The notes beneath the pieces are model-generated. The model was not told the DNA's origin and made no database searches. It saw only the letters and a program-made list of their open reading frames with translations. Below are positions 1 through 7,317 of a stretch of 36,183 bases of DNA, in pieces (position 1 is the first letter of the stretch; every line of letters begins with the position of its first letter). Made by a program: the position numbers and the translations under genes. The stretch comes from Butyricicoccus pullicaecorum (GTDB lineage: Bacteria; Bacillota; Clostridia; Oscillospirales; Butyricicoccaceae). The stretch is taken from the NCBI GenBank assembly GCA_018366195.1, contig JAGZIN010000025.1:1-36183 (forward strand), in the 5' to 3' direction.

Positions 1-294
1 AAGAAAGACGAGCAGGAAAACCTCTTTGCCACGATGGAGAGTGAAGAAGCAACGCCCTCACTCTCACAGGCACAGCGGATGAAAAGCCTAAGCCAGAGCG
101 GGCGGCTTGACATGGATACGATATTTGCAATTATGACGGAGGAAAAGGGAAACCAGAAAGAAACCTTGAAAATCAACACAAGCAAGCTGAAAAAGTATTT
201 TCCGAAGAACACAACGCCGAAGCAGATGGAGGAAACCATCATTAAACTTTTGGAGCGTGAATTGCAGAGGAAACGGGGCAGGGACAGCCGCTAA
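1..294 (+). CDS. ParB-like partition protein, C-terminal fragment (5' end off window)
   Basis: The frame is open from base 1, so the ATG at 34 is probably internal and only about 97 C-terminal residues are seen. The visible part is charged and helical and ends in a Lys/Arg-rich tail (KYFPKNTTPKQMEETI, then RELQRKRGRDSR). I recognise this ending from ParB/RepB/Spo0J-like proteins encoded on clostridial conjugative and mobilizable elements, where they are thought to help maintain the element. The ParB nuclease and helix-turn-helix domains would lie upstream of the window, so the call rests on the tail and on the neighbours (YdbC-like protein and serine recombinase downstream). It could instead be another replication or maintenance protein. 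Confidence 0.5.
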   Translation, partial: KKDEQENLFATMESEEATPSLSQAQRMKSLSQSGRLDMDTIFAIMTEEKGNQKETLKINTSKLKKYFPKNTTPKQMEETIIKLLERELQRKRGRDSR

Positions 295-339
295 TCTTCT
301 CTTTTCGGGAGGTAAATGCAGAAAATTGAGGTATGAAGA

Positions 340-570
340 ATGAAAGAAATCCAGTATGAGATTGTAAAGGAAATCGCCGTATTGTCTACGGGCGACAGTG
401 GCTACACAAAGGAAATCAATCTCATTTCATGGAATGGGAAAGAGCCGAAGTATGACATCCGCAGCTTTTCCCCGAACCGTGAAAAGTGCGGCAAGGGAAT
501 CACGCTGAACGCTGATGAAGCGGCGGCACTCCTTAAAGCATTACAGAAAGAATTAAACAGCGAGGATTAA
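340..570 (+). CDS. YdbC-like (PC4 fold) single-strand nucleic-acid-binding protein
   Basis: A 76-residue protein matching the YdbC/PC4-like family from memory: an opening EIVKEIAVLS strand, the block KEINLISWNGKEPKYDIRSF, then GKGITLNADEAAALLKAL at the C-terminus. Family members form PC4-fold dimers that bind single-stranded DNA or RNA, and they are common small genes on Firmicutes mobile elements. A GAGGT about 8 bases before the ATG supports this start. The stop codon overlaps the next start (TAATG), so the two genes are probably translationally coupled. A role in element replication or transfer is inference. Confidence 0.75.
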   Translation: MKEIQYEIVKEIAVLSTGDSGYTKEINLISWNGKEPKYDIRSFSPNREKCGKGITLNADEAAALLKALQKELNSED

Positions 571-833
571 TGGTATCTGATTGGCAGGGCGGGGACATTT
601 CCAAACTCTTCCCTGCCCTGTCTGGAAAGGAAGATTTAAGTATGGGCGAGGATAAGAAAGCAGATAAAAAGAGAAAGCGTATCGTGCCAAAAGCACCAGT
701 GCAGATGATAATCAGCCGTGAATATGTCGGCACACAGACCGTTACAGAAGCGTTTGTCCCGATTATCTCCGAGGATATTCGGAAGAAGATTGCCGAGGGC
801 GACACCTTCGACAATGAGGGGCTGTCCGCTTAG
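570..833 (+). CDS. Small hypothetical protein of the mobile element
   Basis: I do not recognise this 87-residue product. Its start overlaps the stop of the YdbC-like gene (TAATG) with GAGG just upstream. An alternative ATG at 642, with GGAAAGG about 12 bases before it, would give a 63-residue protein beginning MGEDKKADKKRKR. The N-terminal third is very basic (KKADKKRKR) and the rest looks like a small alpha/beta fold ending in an acidic tail. There are no signal peptide, membrane segment or cysteine motifs. Its place between YdbC and the recombinase suggests an accessory element protein, possibly a nucleic-acid binder because of the basic patch. Confidence 0.55.
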   Translation: MVSDWQGGDISKLFPALSGKEDLSMGEDKKADKKRKRIVPKAPVQMIISREYVGTQTVTEAFVPIISEDIRKKIAEGDTFDNEGLSA

Positions 834-887
834 AATGTACGCAATGGGACATGAAAACAGATAGGACAGATACGGAGGTTTTACAGT

Positions 888-2744
888 ATGGCAGGAATCA
901 AAGAAGAAAAGAAAATCTATTTAGTCGGCATTTATTGCCGCTTATCTAAAGACGATGGTACGGATAACGAGAGTGCGAGCATTGCGACACAGAAATCCAT
1001 CCTCACGGATTATGTGAAAAAGCAGGGATGGCACATAGCAAAAACGTATGTGGACGATGGTTATTCTGGTACAAATTTCCAAAGACCAAGTTTCCAGAAT
1101 ATGATAAAAGACATTGAAAGCGGTCTGATAAACTGCGTGATTACGAAAGATTTATCCCGTCTGGGGAGAAACTATCTTGATTGTGGGTTATATCTGGAAG
1201 TTTTCTTCCCAGAGCATAACGTGAGGTATATAGCGGTCAATGACGGCGTAGATACCTTGAATAAATCTGCTATGGACATCACGCCTTTCCGCAACATTTT
1301 AAACGAAATGTATGCCGCTGACATATCTGTTAAGATAAAATCGGCATATCGGGCGAGGTTTCAACAGGGGAAATTCATGGGAACTACCGCCCCTTATGGC
1401 TATATCAAAGACCCTGCCGACCACAACCATCTGCTGATAGATGATAAAGTGGCACATGTTGTAAAAGAGATATTCGACCTTGCATTAAAAGGGAATGGAG
1501 TTGCCAAAATTTGCAGACATCTTAATAAACAGCATATCCTACGCCCTGCCGCTTATGCGGCGGAGCGTGGCGAAACAGGCTTTGAACGTCATTTTGAGGG
1601 GAACGAGGACAAACGCTATATTTGGAGTGGGAACAGCGTGAGGAGCATTTTAAGAAGCCCGATATATGCGGGAAATCTTGTAGGCTACAAACGGATTGCC
1701 GCCAATATGAAAAGCAAGAAACGCCCCTCTAAGCTGCCCGAAGAATGGGAAGTGATACCCAATACCCATGAGGGAATAGTCACGCAGGAGGAATTTGATA
1801 TTGTCCAACAGCTTATTACAAGTCGTAGGCTTCCACAGAACAAGGGAGGATTTGTAAATATTTTTGCAGGCGTTATCAAGTGTGTGGACTGCGGATGTGC
1901 TCTGCGGGCAATGAACGTACACAGGAGGAAACGCCCAGAGATTATCGACTGTGTACAGTATTCATGTAATAATTATGCAAGAAACGGAAGAAGCGAGTGT
2001 AGTGCCCACAATATAGAAGCAAGGGATTTATTCAATGCCGTTCTTGCCGACATCAACTGTTTTGCGGATATGGCAGTGAATGATGAAAAGGCGGTCAGGG
2101 CCATAGAAAAGCGGCTCACGGAAACAGACCAGAGCAGGGCGAAAGCATTAGAGAAAGAACGTAAGAAGCTGAACAAACGCCTTGCGGAACTGGACAGGCT
2201 GTTTTCCTCTCTCTACGAGGATAAGGTCATGGAGCGTATTACCGAGCGGAATTTTGAGATGATGTCGGGGAAATACCAGAAAGAGCAGCTTGAAATTGAA
2301 GCAAGGCTGAAAGAGGTGACGGAAACTCTTAATGAAAGCTACGAGAAATCACGGGGAATCCGTGACTTCCTCGCCCTTATCCGAAATTATCAAGGCTTAA
2401 AAGAACTGGATGCAACAGTTATAAACGCACTCATAGACAAGATACTTGTTTCGGAGCGTGAGAAGATGGCAGACGGAACAGTGAAGCAGGAAATCAAGAT
2501 TTACTATAAATTCATCGGCTTTGTCGATGAATTACATATCATACCTACAAAACGGTGGGCAGCAATGCCCGCTAAAAATTGTACGGTGTGCGGCGTTGAA
2601 TATGTCCCGGGCTCTGGTGCATCAAGGTATTGTCCTGCTTGTGCCAAGAAGATACGGAGGGAGAAATCAAACGAGAGCAAACGCAGGAGCAGAGAACAGA
2701 AAAGGATAGCATGTATGAACTGTCCGCAAAAAATGACCGACTGA
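888..2744 (+). CDS. Large serine recombinase, TnpX/TndX type
   Basis: This 618-residue site-specific recombinase should excise and integrate the left element through a serine-DNA covalent intermediate. The resolvase domain (about residues 10-155) has the catalytic Ser20 in YCRLSKDDG and the arginine block KDLSRLGRNY. A recombinase domain follows (about 160-300, with APYGYIKDP), then a zinc ribbon (CVDCGC and later cysteines, about 325-375), a long charged coiled coil (about 390-480) and a DUF4368-like C-terminal part (IYYKFIGFVDE). An extra CTVC...CPAC zinc module and a basic tail close the protein. GGAGG precedes the ATG by about 10 bases. The last few codons and the stop fall at or beyond the inferred element end, so the stop may come from target DNA. 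Length is normal for the family. Confidence 0.93.
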   Translation: MAGIKEEKKIYLVGIYCRLSKDDGTDNESASIATQKSILTDYVKKQGWHIAKTYVDDGYSGTNFQRPSFQNMIKDIESGLINCVITKDLSRLGRNYLDCGLYLEVFFPEHNVRYIAVNDGVDTLNKSAMDITPFRNILNEMYAADISVKIKSAYRARFQQGKFMGTTAPYGYIKDPADHNHLLIDDKVAHVVKEIFDLALKGNGVAKICRHLNKQHILRPAAYAAERGETGFERHFEGNEDKRYIWSGNSVRSILRSPIYAGNLVGYKRIAANMKSKKRPSKLPEEWEVIPNTHEGIVTQEEFDIVQQLITSRRLPQNKGGFVNIFAGVIKCVDCGCALRAMNVHRRKRPEIIDCVQYSCNNYARNGRSECSAHNIEARDLFNAVLADINCFADMAVNDEKAVRAIEKRLTETDQSRAKALEKERKKLNKRLAELDRLFSSLYEDKVMERITERNFEMMSGKYQKEQLEIEARLKEVTETLNESYEKSRGIRDFLALIRNYQGLKELDATVINALIDKILVSEREKMADGTVKQEIKIYYKFIGFVDELHIIPTKRWAAMPAKNCTVCGVEYVPGSGASRYCPACAKKIRREKSNESKRRSREQKRIACMNCPQKMTD

Positions 2745-2745
2745 C
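2730..2745. other. Junction between the inserted element and the interrupted helicase gene
   Basis: A TGA at 2734-2736 is followed at once, in frame 1, by codons reading PTDLQQREGRIIRQGN. This is the conserved SNF2/DEAD helicase motif VI with its usual preceding residues, so the helicase sequence starts abruptly here. On the left, the serine recombinase frame is still open and stops only at 2742-2744. GA dinucleotides, the usual crossover of TnpX-type enzymes, occur at 2735-2736 and 2743-2744. The precise crossover cannot be fixed without the other end or an empty site. Confidence 0.6.
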
Positions 2746-3663
2746 CTTCAGCAGCGGGAGGGGCGCATCATTCGCCAGGGCAATGAAAATAGTGAGGTGG
2801 ATATTTACAGCTATGTCACCGAGGGAACCTTCGACGCCTACCTCTATCAGCTGGTGGAGAGCAAGCAGAAATTTATCTCCCAGATTATGACCAGCAAAAG
2901 CCCGGTGCGCTCGGCTGAGGATGTGGACGAGCAGGCGCTGTCCTATGCTGAAATTAAGGCGCTGGCCAGCGGCAACCCCATGATCAAAGAGAAAATGGAT
3001 TTGGACATCGAGGTTTCCAAGCTGAAGCTTCTGAAATCCAACCACCTGAGCCAGCGTTACGCGCTGGAGGACAGCATCAGTAAAACCTTTCCCAGAGAGA
3101 TCGCAGAGACACAGGCACGGCTTGCTGGCTACAGCGCGGATATTGCCACGGTCAAGGAACAACCCCACCCCAATGCCGATGGTTTTGCACCGATGATACT
3201 GGCGGGCGTCACCTATGCCGAAAAAAAGGAAGCAGGCGCGGCGCTGCTGAGCCTGTGTCAGAATATGCTCACACCCGATCCTGTGCAAATAGGCGCCTAT
3301 CGCGGGCTAACGTTGGAACTATCCTTTGACAGCTTTTCACAAGAGTACCGGCTGGCGATGATCGGTCAGCTGCGGCACACGGTAACGCTGGGGACGGACG
3401 TGTTCGGCAATATCCAACGCATGGACAATGCGCTGGACATGCTGCCAGTGAAGGAGCAGACCTGCCGGGAACACCTGTCTGACCTGCAAGGTCAGCTGAA
3501 AACTGCCAGAGTGGAGGTGCAGAAACCGTTCCCTCGTGAGGAGGAGCTTAAAACCAAGACTGCCAGACTGGAAGAACTGAACGCACTTCTTAATATGGAC
3601 AACAGAGCGCCTGTGCCGGAGCAGGAAGAAAAAACAAAGCGTAAGGAGGAATTGGAGCGATGA
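2737..3663 (+). pseudogene. SNF2/DEAD-type helicase (helicase-methylase ICE protein), 5'-truncated remnant
   Basis: The frame is open from 2737 and starts with motif VI (REGRIIRQGN). It then shows the family's conserved YSYVTEGTFDAYLYQ, QKFISQIMTSKSPVRS and MDLDIEVSKLKLLKSNH blocks, followed by a coiled-coil tail. On intact clostridial elements this is the end of a very large helicase, often fused to an N6-adenine methylase domain. Here everything before motif VI is missing and replaced by the recombinase-bearing element. A GTG at 2797 could start a 288-residue remnant, but it has no convincing ribosome binding site. The TGA overlaps the next ATG (ATGA), showing the original operon coupling. 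The missing part is probably on the far side of the inserted element. Confidence 0.8.
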
Positions 3664-4421
3664 ACGACACGAGCAAGCTGTCCCAACAGCTTTACGATAC
3701 CGCGCTGGACGAGCTGAATACCTATCTGGAGGACTTGAAGACCAAGCCACCGCAGGAGATCATCAGCAGCGCCTATCAGGTCGTATGCAAGCAGGATATC
3801 GTGATGATTTTAGAGGATGCAGAATTTACGCCGTATGAACTGGAGGTGTTGACCAGTCTGGAGCATCCTTTACAGGTGCTGTATGAAGAATGGATCTCCA
3901 CAGAGGATCAGTATATGGAGGAGCTGCGCGCCTCTGTGCAGAATTATGTGGATGACCGGTTGCAGCATCGGGCTGAAATGTTATATTCCGATCCGCAGAC
4001 ACCGCGTTATGCAGGACTGTATCCAGAGGCGCAGGAGCGCGGAGAATTGCATCTGCTCCGCGCCAGTCGAAAACGGGACAGCGCTTGCATGAAGGCGTTT
4101 GAAGACGGGATCAGCGAGGCGAATGAAAGACGGGTTATGCGGGAGTTTGTAGAACAGTGGACACAGGCGTTTGGGCATGACCGCTGCAAATATCTGCTGG
4201 GGTATACGGTGCAGCGTGCGGATTGGGATGCGCGGTATTCTGCCACCTCAAAGCGGGAAGCTGGTAAGCTCGATTACCATATCACCACGAAGCGAGATCC
4301 CTTTGCAGAATTTCAAACCAACACGCATCCCTGTCTGGTGAACTATGCGTTTGAACTTTTGATTGAGCAGGAGCGCGGCAGGCAAAAGCCTGCACCAAAG
4401 CGCAGTCAGATGGAGAGATGA
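3660..4421 (+). CDS. DUF3848/DUF3849-like ICE protein
   Basis: A 253-residue soluble protein starting at an ATGA overlap with the helicase remnant. The N-terminal 80 residues (LYDTALDELNTYLEDLKTKP, then DIVMILEDAEFTPYELEVL and PLQVLYEEW) resemble DUF3848. The C-terminal half (FGHDRCKYLLGYTVQRADWD, then RYSATSKREA) resembles DUF3849. Both are domains of unknown function found almost only on clostridial conjugative elements, often next to the large helicase-methylase gene, so a link to DNA modification or transfer is likely but unproven. No membrane segment or signal peptide is seen. The protein looks full length. Confidence 0.6.
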   Translation: MNDTSKLSQQLYDTALDELNTYLEDLKTKPPQEIISSAYQVVCKQDIVMILEDAEFTPYELEVLTSLEHPLQVLYEEWISTEDQYMEELRASVQNYVDDRLQHRAEMLYSDPQTPRYAGLYPEAQERGELHLLRASRKRDSACMKAFEDGISEANERRVMREFVEQWTQAFGHDRCKYLLGYTVQRADWDARYSATSKREAGKLDYHITTKRDPFAEFQTNTHPCLVNYAFELLIEQERGRQKPAPKRSQMER

Positions 4422-4428
4422 TGACAAG

Positions 4429-4833
4429 ATGGGATATCAGGAGAGCTGGCTGGTGGTGCAGCCGCAATGGTGTTTTTCAAAGCTGATCCGTGCATACGAT
4501 CAAGCGGCGCGCAGTGGTTACTATCGAACAGCAAGCGTGGAACCGCTGTCCGTTGTGGTGCTTAAGCAGCCCTTTGGGGAGCTTCCCAAAGGGACAAAAA
4601 TCCTCTGGGTATGTGGGGATCGCTGTTTTCATACGTCGGCCGCCGTTTTTAATGGCAATCTGAAAACGGCGGCAAAGCTGCGCTTTGTTCCGGTTGAACA
4701 GGTGCTTGATTTACAGGACAGGCGTTTAGAGGGTATAGACCTGAGCAGCCGGATACCAAGTGAAAATGCCTATATGAAGCGATATCACATAAGGGATTAT
4801 GCAGGGAAATTGAACCTGGAACCAGAAAGATAA
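4429..4833 (+). CDS. Hypothetical protein of the ICE backbone
   Basis: I do not recognise this product. The frame is open from 4363, but the best start is the ATG at 4429, eight bases after the upstream stop and with GGAGAG about 11 bases ahead. This gives 134 residues beginning MGYQESWLVVQPQW. It is a soluble alpha/beta-looking protein with several Trp and Cys residues and the block LPKGTKILWVCGDRCFH. There are no classic enzyme motifs, signal peptide or membrane segment. It ends the helicase/DUF3848 operon just before a new promoter at 4850-4878. Confidence 0.6.
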   Translation: MGYQESWLVVQPQWCFSKLIRAYDQAARSGYYRTASVEPLSVVVLKQPFGELPKGTKILWVCGDRCFHTSAAVFNGNLKTAAKLRFVPVEQVLDLQDRRLEGIDLSSRIPSENAYMKRYHIRDYAGKLNLEPER

Positions 4834-4849
4834 TGTAACGTTAAAGTGC

Positions 4850-4878
4850 TTTCTAAATTTGTCCGCACATGATATAAT
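4850..4878 (+). promoter_or_regulatory. Sigma-A-type promoter of the VbhA-Fic module
   Basis: TATAAT at 4873-4878 is a perfect -10 box. At 17-base spacing, TTTCTA (4850-4855) is a weak -35 box. GAGGAGGT at 4896-4903 and the ATG at 4910 follow. The 76-base gap is AT-rich and is the only clear promoter in the ICE backbone here. It may also drive the toprim and mobilization genes downstream by readthrough. Confidence 0.65.
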
Positions 4879-4909
4879 AAATAAAACAGAAATTTGAGGA
4901 GGTGGCGTT

Positions 4910-5116
4910 ATGACAACCGCTTCGCGAAATAGAAGGGTTCAAGCGGTTAAGCTGGCAGATGCGCTTAACGCGATTGAGGGCGTGCCGGTATCGGATTATG
5001 CCAAAATGTTATCTCGTTGCTGGGCAAACGGAGAACTTACTGGCGAACAGATGAAGGCTGCGCTTCTGGCATCTCATCGTAAATTAGCTGCACAGGAGAA
5101 TCCTATCAATGGTTGA
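4910..5116 (+). CDS. VbhA-like antitoxin of a Fic toxin
   Basis: A 68-residue helical protein directly upstream of, and overlapping by 8 bases, the Fic gene, which is the usual layout of VbhA/VbhT-type modules. The antitoxin normally blocks the Fic active site with an inhibitory helix, consensus (S/T)xxxE(G/N). Here the helix reads DALNAIEGVPVS: Glu23 and Gly24 are kept, but the Ser/Thr position is Leu19. The C-terminal half (YAKMLSRCWANGELTGEQMKAALL) fits the small antitoxin VbhA fold. GAGGAGGT six bases before the ATG gives strong translation. As a stability module it would help keep the ICE in its host. Confidence 0.8.
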   Translation: MTTASRNRRVQAVKLADALNAIEGVPVSDYAKMLSRCWANGELTGEQMKAALLASHRKLAAQENPING

Positions 5117-5825
5117 TCCATACCTGTATCATGATGTTCCTGTTTTGCGGAATAAGTTGAATATTAAAACTGAAAAAACATTGGATTTAGTCGAAGCAGA
5201 ACAGTCTCGAGCGAATATGATGCTTTTCTACGAACAGCCATTTTCGGATTTCACAGCAAACGGTCTGCGTAGGATTCATCATTTCCTGTTTGGGGATATT
5301 TATGATTGGGCAGGCGAATACCGCATAATCAATATTCAAAAATCCGAGCGTTTGTTAGGTGGGCGCAGCGTTTGGTATTCCAACGATGATGATATTGAGC
5401 GGGATTTGAATATGGCATTCCAAGTGATTCACGATTTCGATTGGAACACTTGCAATCGAGAAGAATTTGTCAAAGCTTTAGCGCATCTGTTTCCGCCTGT
5501 GTGGCAAGTTCATCCTTTTCGTGAAGGGAATACTCGCAGCGTGGTCATGTTAATGACATTATTTGTTGAAGCGCACGGATATTTCGTTGATAAGGAGCTT
5601 CTTGCAGCCAGCGCTGGTTATGTCAGAGATTCTCTGGTAATGGCTTCAATTGATCAGTTTTCGGAATTTGAACATTTGGAGCGCATTCTGTTTGATGCAG
5701 TATGTGTCAAGCCGCTGGAGAGCAGTATCGAAGATGTTATCGTAGAAGACACACAAAGTAAATATCAAAAATATCAGAAAGAGTCGTATACGCCCGTACC
5801 GCATATGGCTCGTGAAGATGATTAA
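5109..5825 (+). CDS. Fic-domain AMP-transferase toxin
   Basis: A 238-residue Fic/Doc-family protein. The catalytic loop HPFREGNTR starts at His135 and matches the full consensus HxFx(D/E)GNxxR, including the acidic residue and the arginine, so the active site looks intact. Upstream are the usual GLRRIHHFLFGDIYDWAGEYR helix-turn and the target-binding flap region (GGRSVWYSNDDDIE). Family members transfer AMP from ATP to a hydroxyl side chain; class I proteins paired with VbhA often target type II topoisomerases, but the target here is unknown. The gene overlaps its antitoxin by 8 bases and is followed by a strong terminator-like hairpin. About 30 residues beyond the Fic core form a charged tail. 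Confidence 0.9.
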   Translation: MVDPYLYHDVPVLRNKLNIKTEKTLDLVEAEQSRANMMLFYEQPFSDFTANGLRRIHHFLFGDIYDWAGEYRIINIQKSERLLGGRSVWYSNDDDIERDLNMAFQVIHDFDWNTCNREEFVKALAHLFPPVWQVHPFREGNTRSVVMLMTLFVEAHGYFVDKELLAASAGYVRDSLVMASIDQFSEFEHLERILFDAVCVKPLESSIEDVIVEDTQSKYQKYQKESYTPVPHMAREDD

Positions 5826-5832
5826 GCAAACG

Positions 5833-5860
5833 AGCGCAGACAAAAATGTCTGCGCTTTTT
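5833..5860 (+). terminator. Rho-independent terminator after fic
   Basis: A perfect 10-bp stem (AGCGCAGACA at 5833-5842 with TGTCTGCGCT at 5847-5856) closes an AAAA loop and runs into a T-tract (TTTTT). It lies 8 bases after the fic stop and only about 10 bases before the ribosome binding site of the toprim gene. It therefore either ends the toxin module or limits readthrough into the mobilization genes. Confidence 0.85.
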
Positions 5861-5882
5861 CTATCTCAAAGGAGTTGATACG

Positions 5883-6854
5883 ATGTCTTATGCAACCAGA
5901 GCGCAGATTGAACGCGCCCGACAACCTGACCTGCTGACCTTTTTACAGCGCTATCGACCGGACGAGTTGATCCCCACCGGTCACGGAACCTACAAGCTCC
6001 GCAGCCATGACAGCCTGAAGCTGTCCAACGGGAAGTGGTGCTGGTGGTCTCATGGTAAGATGGGCGGCGTCAATGCGCTGGACTATCTGATCAAAGTTGA
6101 ACAAATGAAATTTCCGGATGCCGTACAGCTCATCAATGAGCAGTGCGGCTTTTTTGATTCCCAACCAAAGCAGACACAGGCTCAGCGAAAAGAAAAGAAC
6201 ACCCAAACGGAATTCCTGCTGCCGGAGCGATATTTGAACAATCGCCGTGTGACGGCCTATCTGCTGTCGCGTGGCATTGATATCGCTGTGCTGGATTACT
6301 GTTTTCAGCATGGGCTTCTATATGAGTCTGCCGAACATCACAACGCGGTGTTTGTCGGCTACGAGGGAAAGAAACCACGCTATGCCACGCTGCGCAGCTC
6401 CCTTTCACACAGCAGCTTTAAGCGGGATGTTGCAGGCAGCAATAAGCAGTTCTGTTTTTCCATCACCGGACAGGGTAGCGACAAGCTGAATGTATTCGAG
6501 TGTGCGATTGACGCCCTCTCCTATCTGACACAGGTGAAGATGCAGGGCAGCGACTGGCGGCAGGAAAGCATTCTTTCTCTCGGCGGCGTGTATCAGTCCA
6601 GTCCGTATAAGGTGCCGGAAATTCCAATGGCGCTGCAAGGCTATCTGGACCGGCATCCAGAGGTGCAGGAAATCGTACTGCGGCTGGACAATGATGCGAT
6701 CGGGCGCGGTGCTGCCAGCGCCATTTCACAAGCTGTCAGGGATCGTCCCGTAACCGTGGAATTTCCCGATCAGGGCAAGGACTACAACGAATGGCTGATG
6801 CGTCAGAAAGGCATTTCTCCCCGACCAAGGGCAAGGGATGAGCCGGAACGATGA
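5883..6854 (+). CDS. DUF3991/toprim-domain primase-like protein
   Basis: A 323-residue soluble protein. The N-terminal part (HDSLKLSNGKWCWWSHGKMG, then GVNALDYLIKV) is the primase-like fold of DUF3991 proteins. A central segment and a C-terminal toprim domain follow, where IVLRLDNDAIGRGAA (about residues 265-279) carries the acidic DxD metal site. FECAIDALSYL supplies the toprim glutamate/aspartate strand. Such proteins sit beside relaxase genes on clostridial elements and are thought to prime or process the transferred strand. AAAGGAG lies 8 bases before the ATG. It ends just before the oriT-like region. Confidence 0.8.
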   Translation: MSYATRAQIERARQPDLLTFLQRYRPDELIPTGHGTYKLRSHDSLKLSNGKWCWWSHGKMGGVNALDYLIKVEQMKFPDAVQLINEQCGFFDSQPKQTQAQRKEKNTQTEFLLPERYLNNRRVTAYLLSRGIDIAVLDYCFQHGLLYESAEHHNAVFVGYEGKKPRYATLRSSLSHSSFKRDVAGSNKQFCFSITGQGSDKLNVFECAIDALSYLTQVKMQGSDWRQESILSLGGVYQSSPYKVPEIPMALQGYLDRHPEVQEIVLRLDNDAIGRGAASAISQAVRDRPVTVEFPDQGKDYNEWLMRQKGISPRPRARDEPER

Positions 6855-6914
6855 GCCGCAGGCGGCATGGTATTCGGAGCGGCTGTGTCCGCACCGAATT
6901 TTCTGGCAAGCATA

Positions 6915-6988
6915 GCAAAATGACGGCATTTTGCGGAATAAACGCCGTTCGTGACCGAACCGCGCCGCTTGTTAGGGAGTTCCCTAAG
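6915..6988 (+). other. Candidate origin of transfer (oriT) inverted repeats
   Basis: The gap between the toprim gene (stop 6854) and mobC (start 7011) holds two short perfect inverted repeats. One is GCAAAATG/CATTTTGC (6915-6922 and 6927-6934, 4-base loop). The other is TTAGGGA/TCCCTAA (6972-6978 and 6981-6987, 2-base loop). They lie directly upstream of MobC and the relaxase, where MOBP-type elements keep oriT with a relaxosome-binding repeat beside the nick site. The nick base itself cannot be read from the sequence alone. Confidence 0.5.
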
Positions 6989-7010
6989 ACCCCGATTGGA
7001 GGAATATCAC

Positions 7011-7316
7011 TTGAAACTAAGAGAACGAAAAATCACCGTCCGGCTGACGGATGCCGAACGAGATCATCTGCTAGAACAGGCGGAGCTGGCTGGGTTGAAG
7101 ATCGAGCCGTTTGTCCGAAATGTGATTTTGGGTGTGCAGATGAAGCCACGTCCCAAAGAGGAATGGGCGGAACTGCTGCGACAGACTTCAGGCATTGCGA
7201 ACAACATCAACCAGATCACACGGCGCATGAACAGCGGTGAGCCGATTCGGGAAGAGACCTTACAGCTCATCGCAGATATGCAGGCACAAATTTGGGAAAA
7301 GCTCAAGGAGTTTTAA
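7011..7316 (+). CDS. mobC: MobC-like relaxosome accessory protein
   Basis: A 101-residue protein. I place the start at TTG 7011, where GGAGG ends 8 bases upstream and the product opens MKLRERKITVRLTDAERDHL. This is the usual ribbon-helix-helix strand of MobC/NikA-like proteins. The frame is open upstream to a GTG at 6951, which has no ribosome binding site and would read through the oriT repeats. The C-terminal half (ELLRQTSGIANNINQITRRM) is the conserved MobC signature. The protein should bind oriT and help the relaxase. The relaxase gene starts one base after the MobC stop codon, within the same operon. Confidence 0.85.
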   Translation: MKLRERKITVRLTDAERDHLLEQAELAGLKIEPFVRNVILGVQMKPRPKEEWAELLRQTSGIANNINQITRRMNSGEPIREETLQLIADMQAQIWEKLKEF

Positions 7317-7317
7317 T

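Larger units (their letters stand above)
1..2736 (+). mobile_element. Right end of a serine-recombinase mobile element (left end outside window)
   Basis: The first 2.7 kb carries four co-oriented genes (ParB-like tail, YdbC-like, small unknown, large serine recombinase). The recombinase is the last gene before a sharp change of content. A terminal recombinase gene is usual for TnpX/TndX-type clostridial elements. The right boundary is set by the helicase reading frame that begins at 2737 with no 5' part. The left end and any cargo lie outside the window. The exact terminal bases and any target duplication cannot be settled from one end. Confidence 0.65.

Noticed and set aside
2572..3288. 238-codon minus-strand open frame
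   Set aside because: It lies antisense to the helicase remnant, whose plus-strand frame shows conserved helicase motifs; its translation has no recognisable domain and it spans the element junction.
6851..7240. 129-codon plus-strand frame over the oriT gap and mobC
   Set aside because: It runs across the inverted repeats and overlaps mobC in another frame; its translation is Arg/Gly-rich and looks like an out-of-frame shadow.
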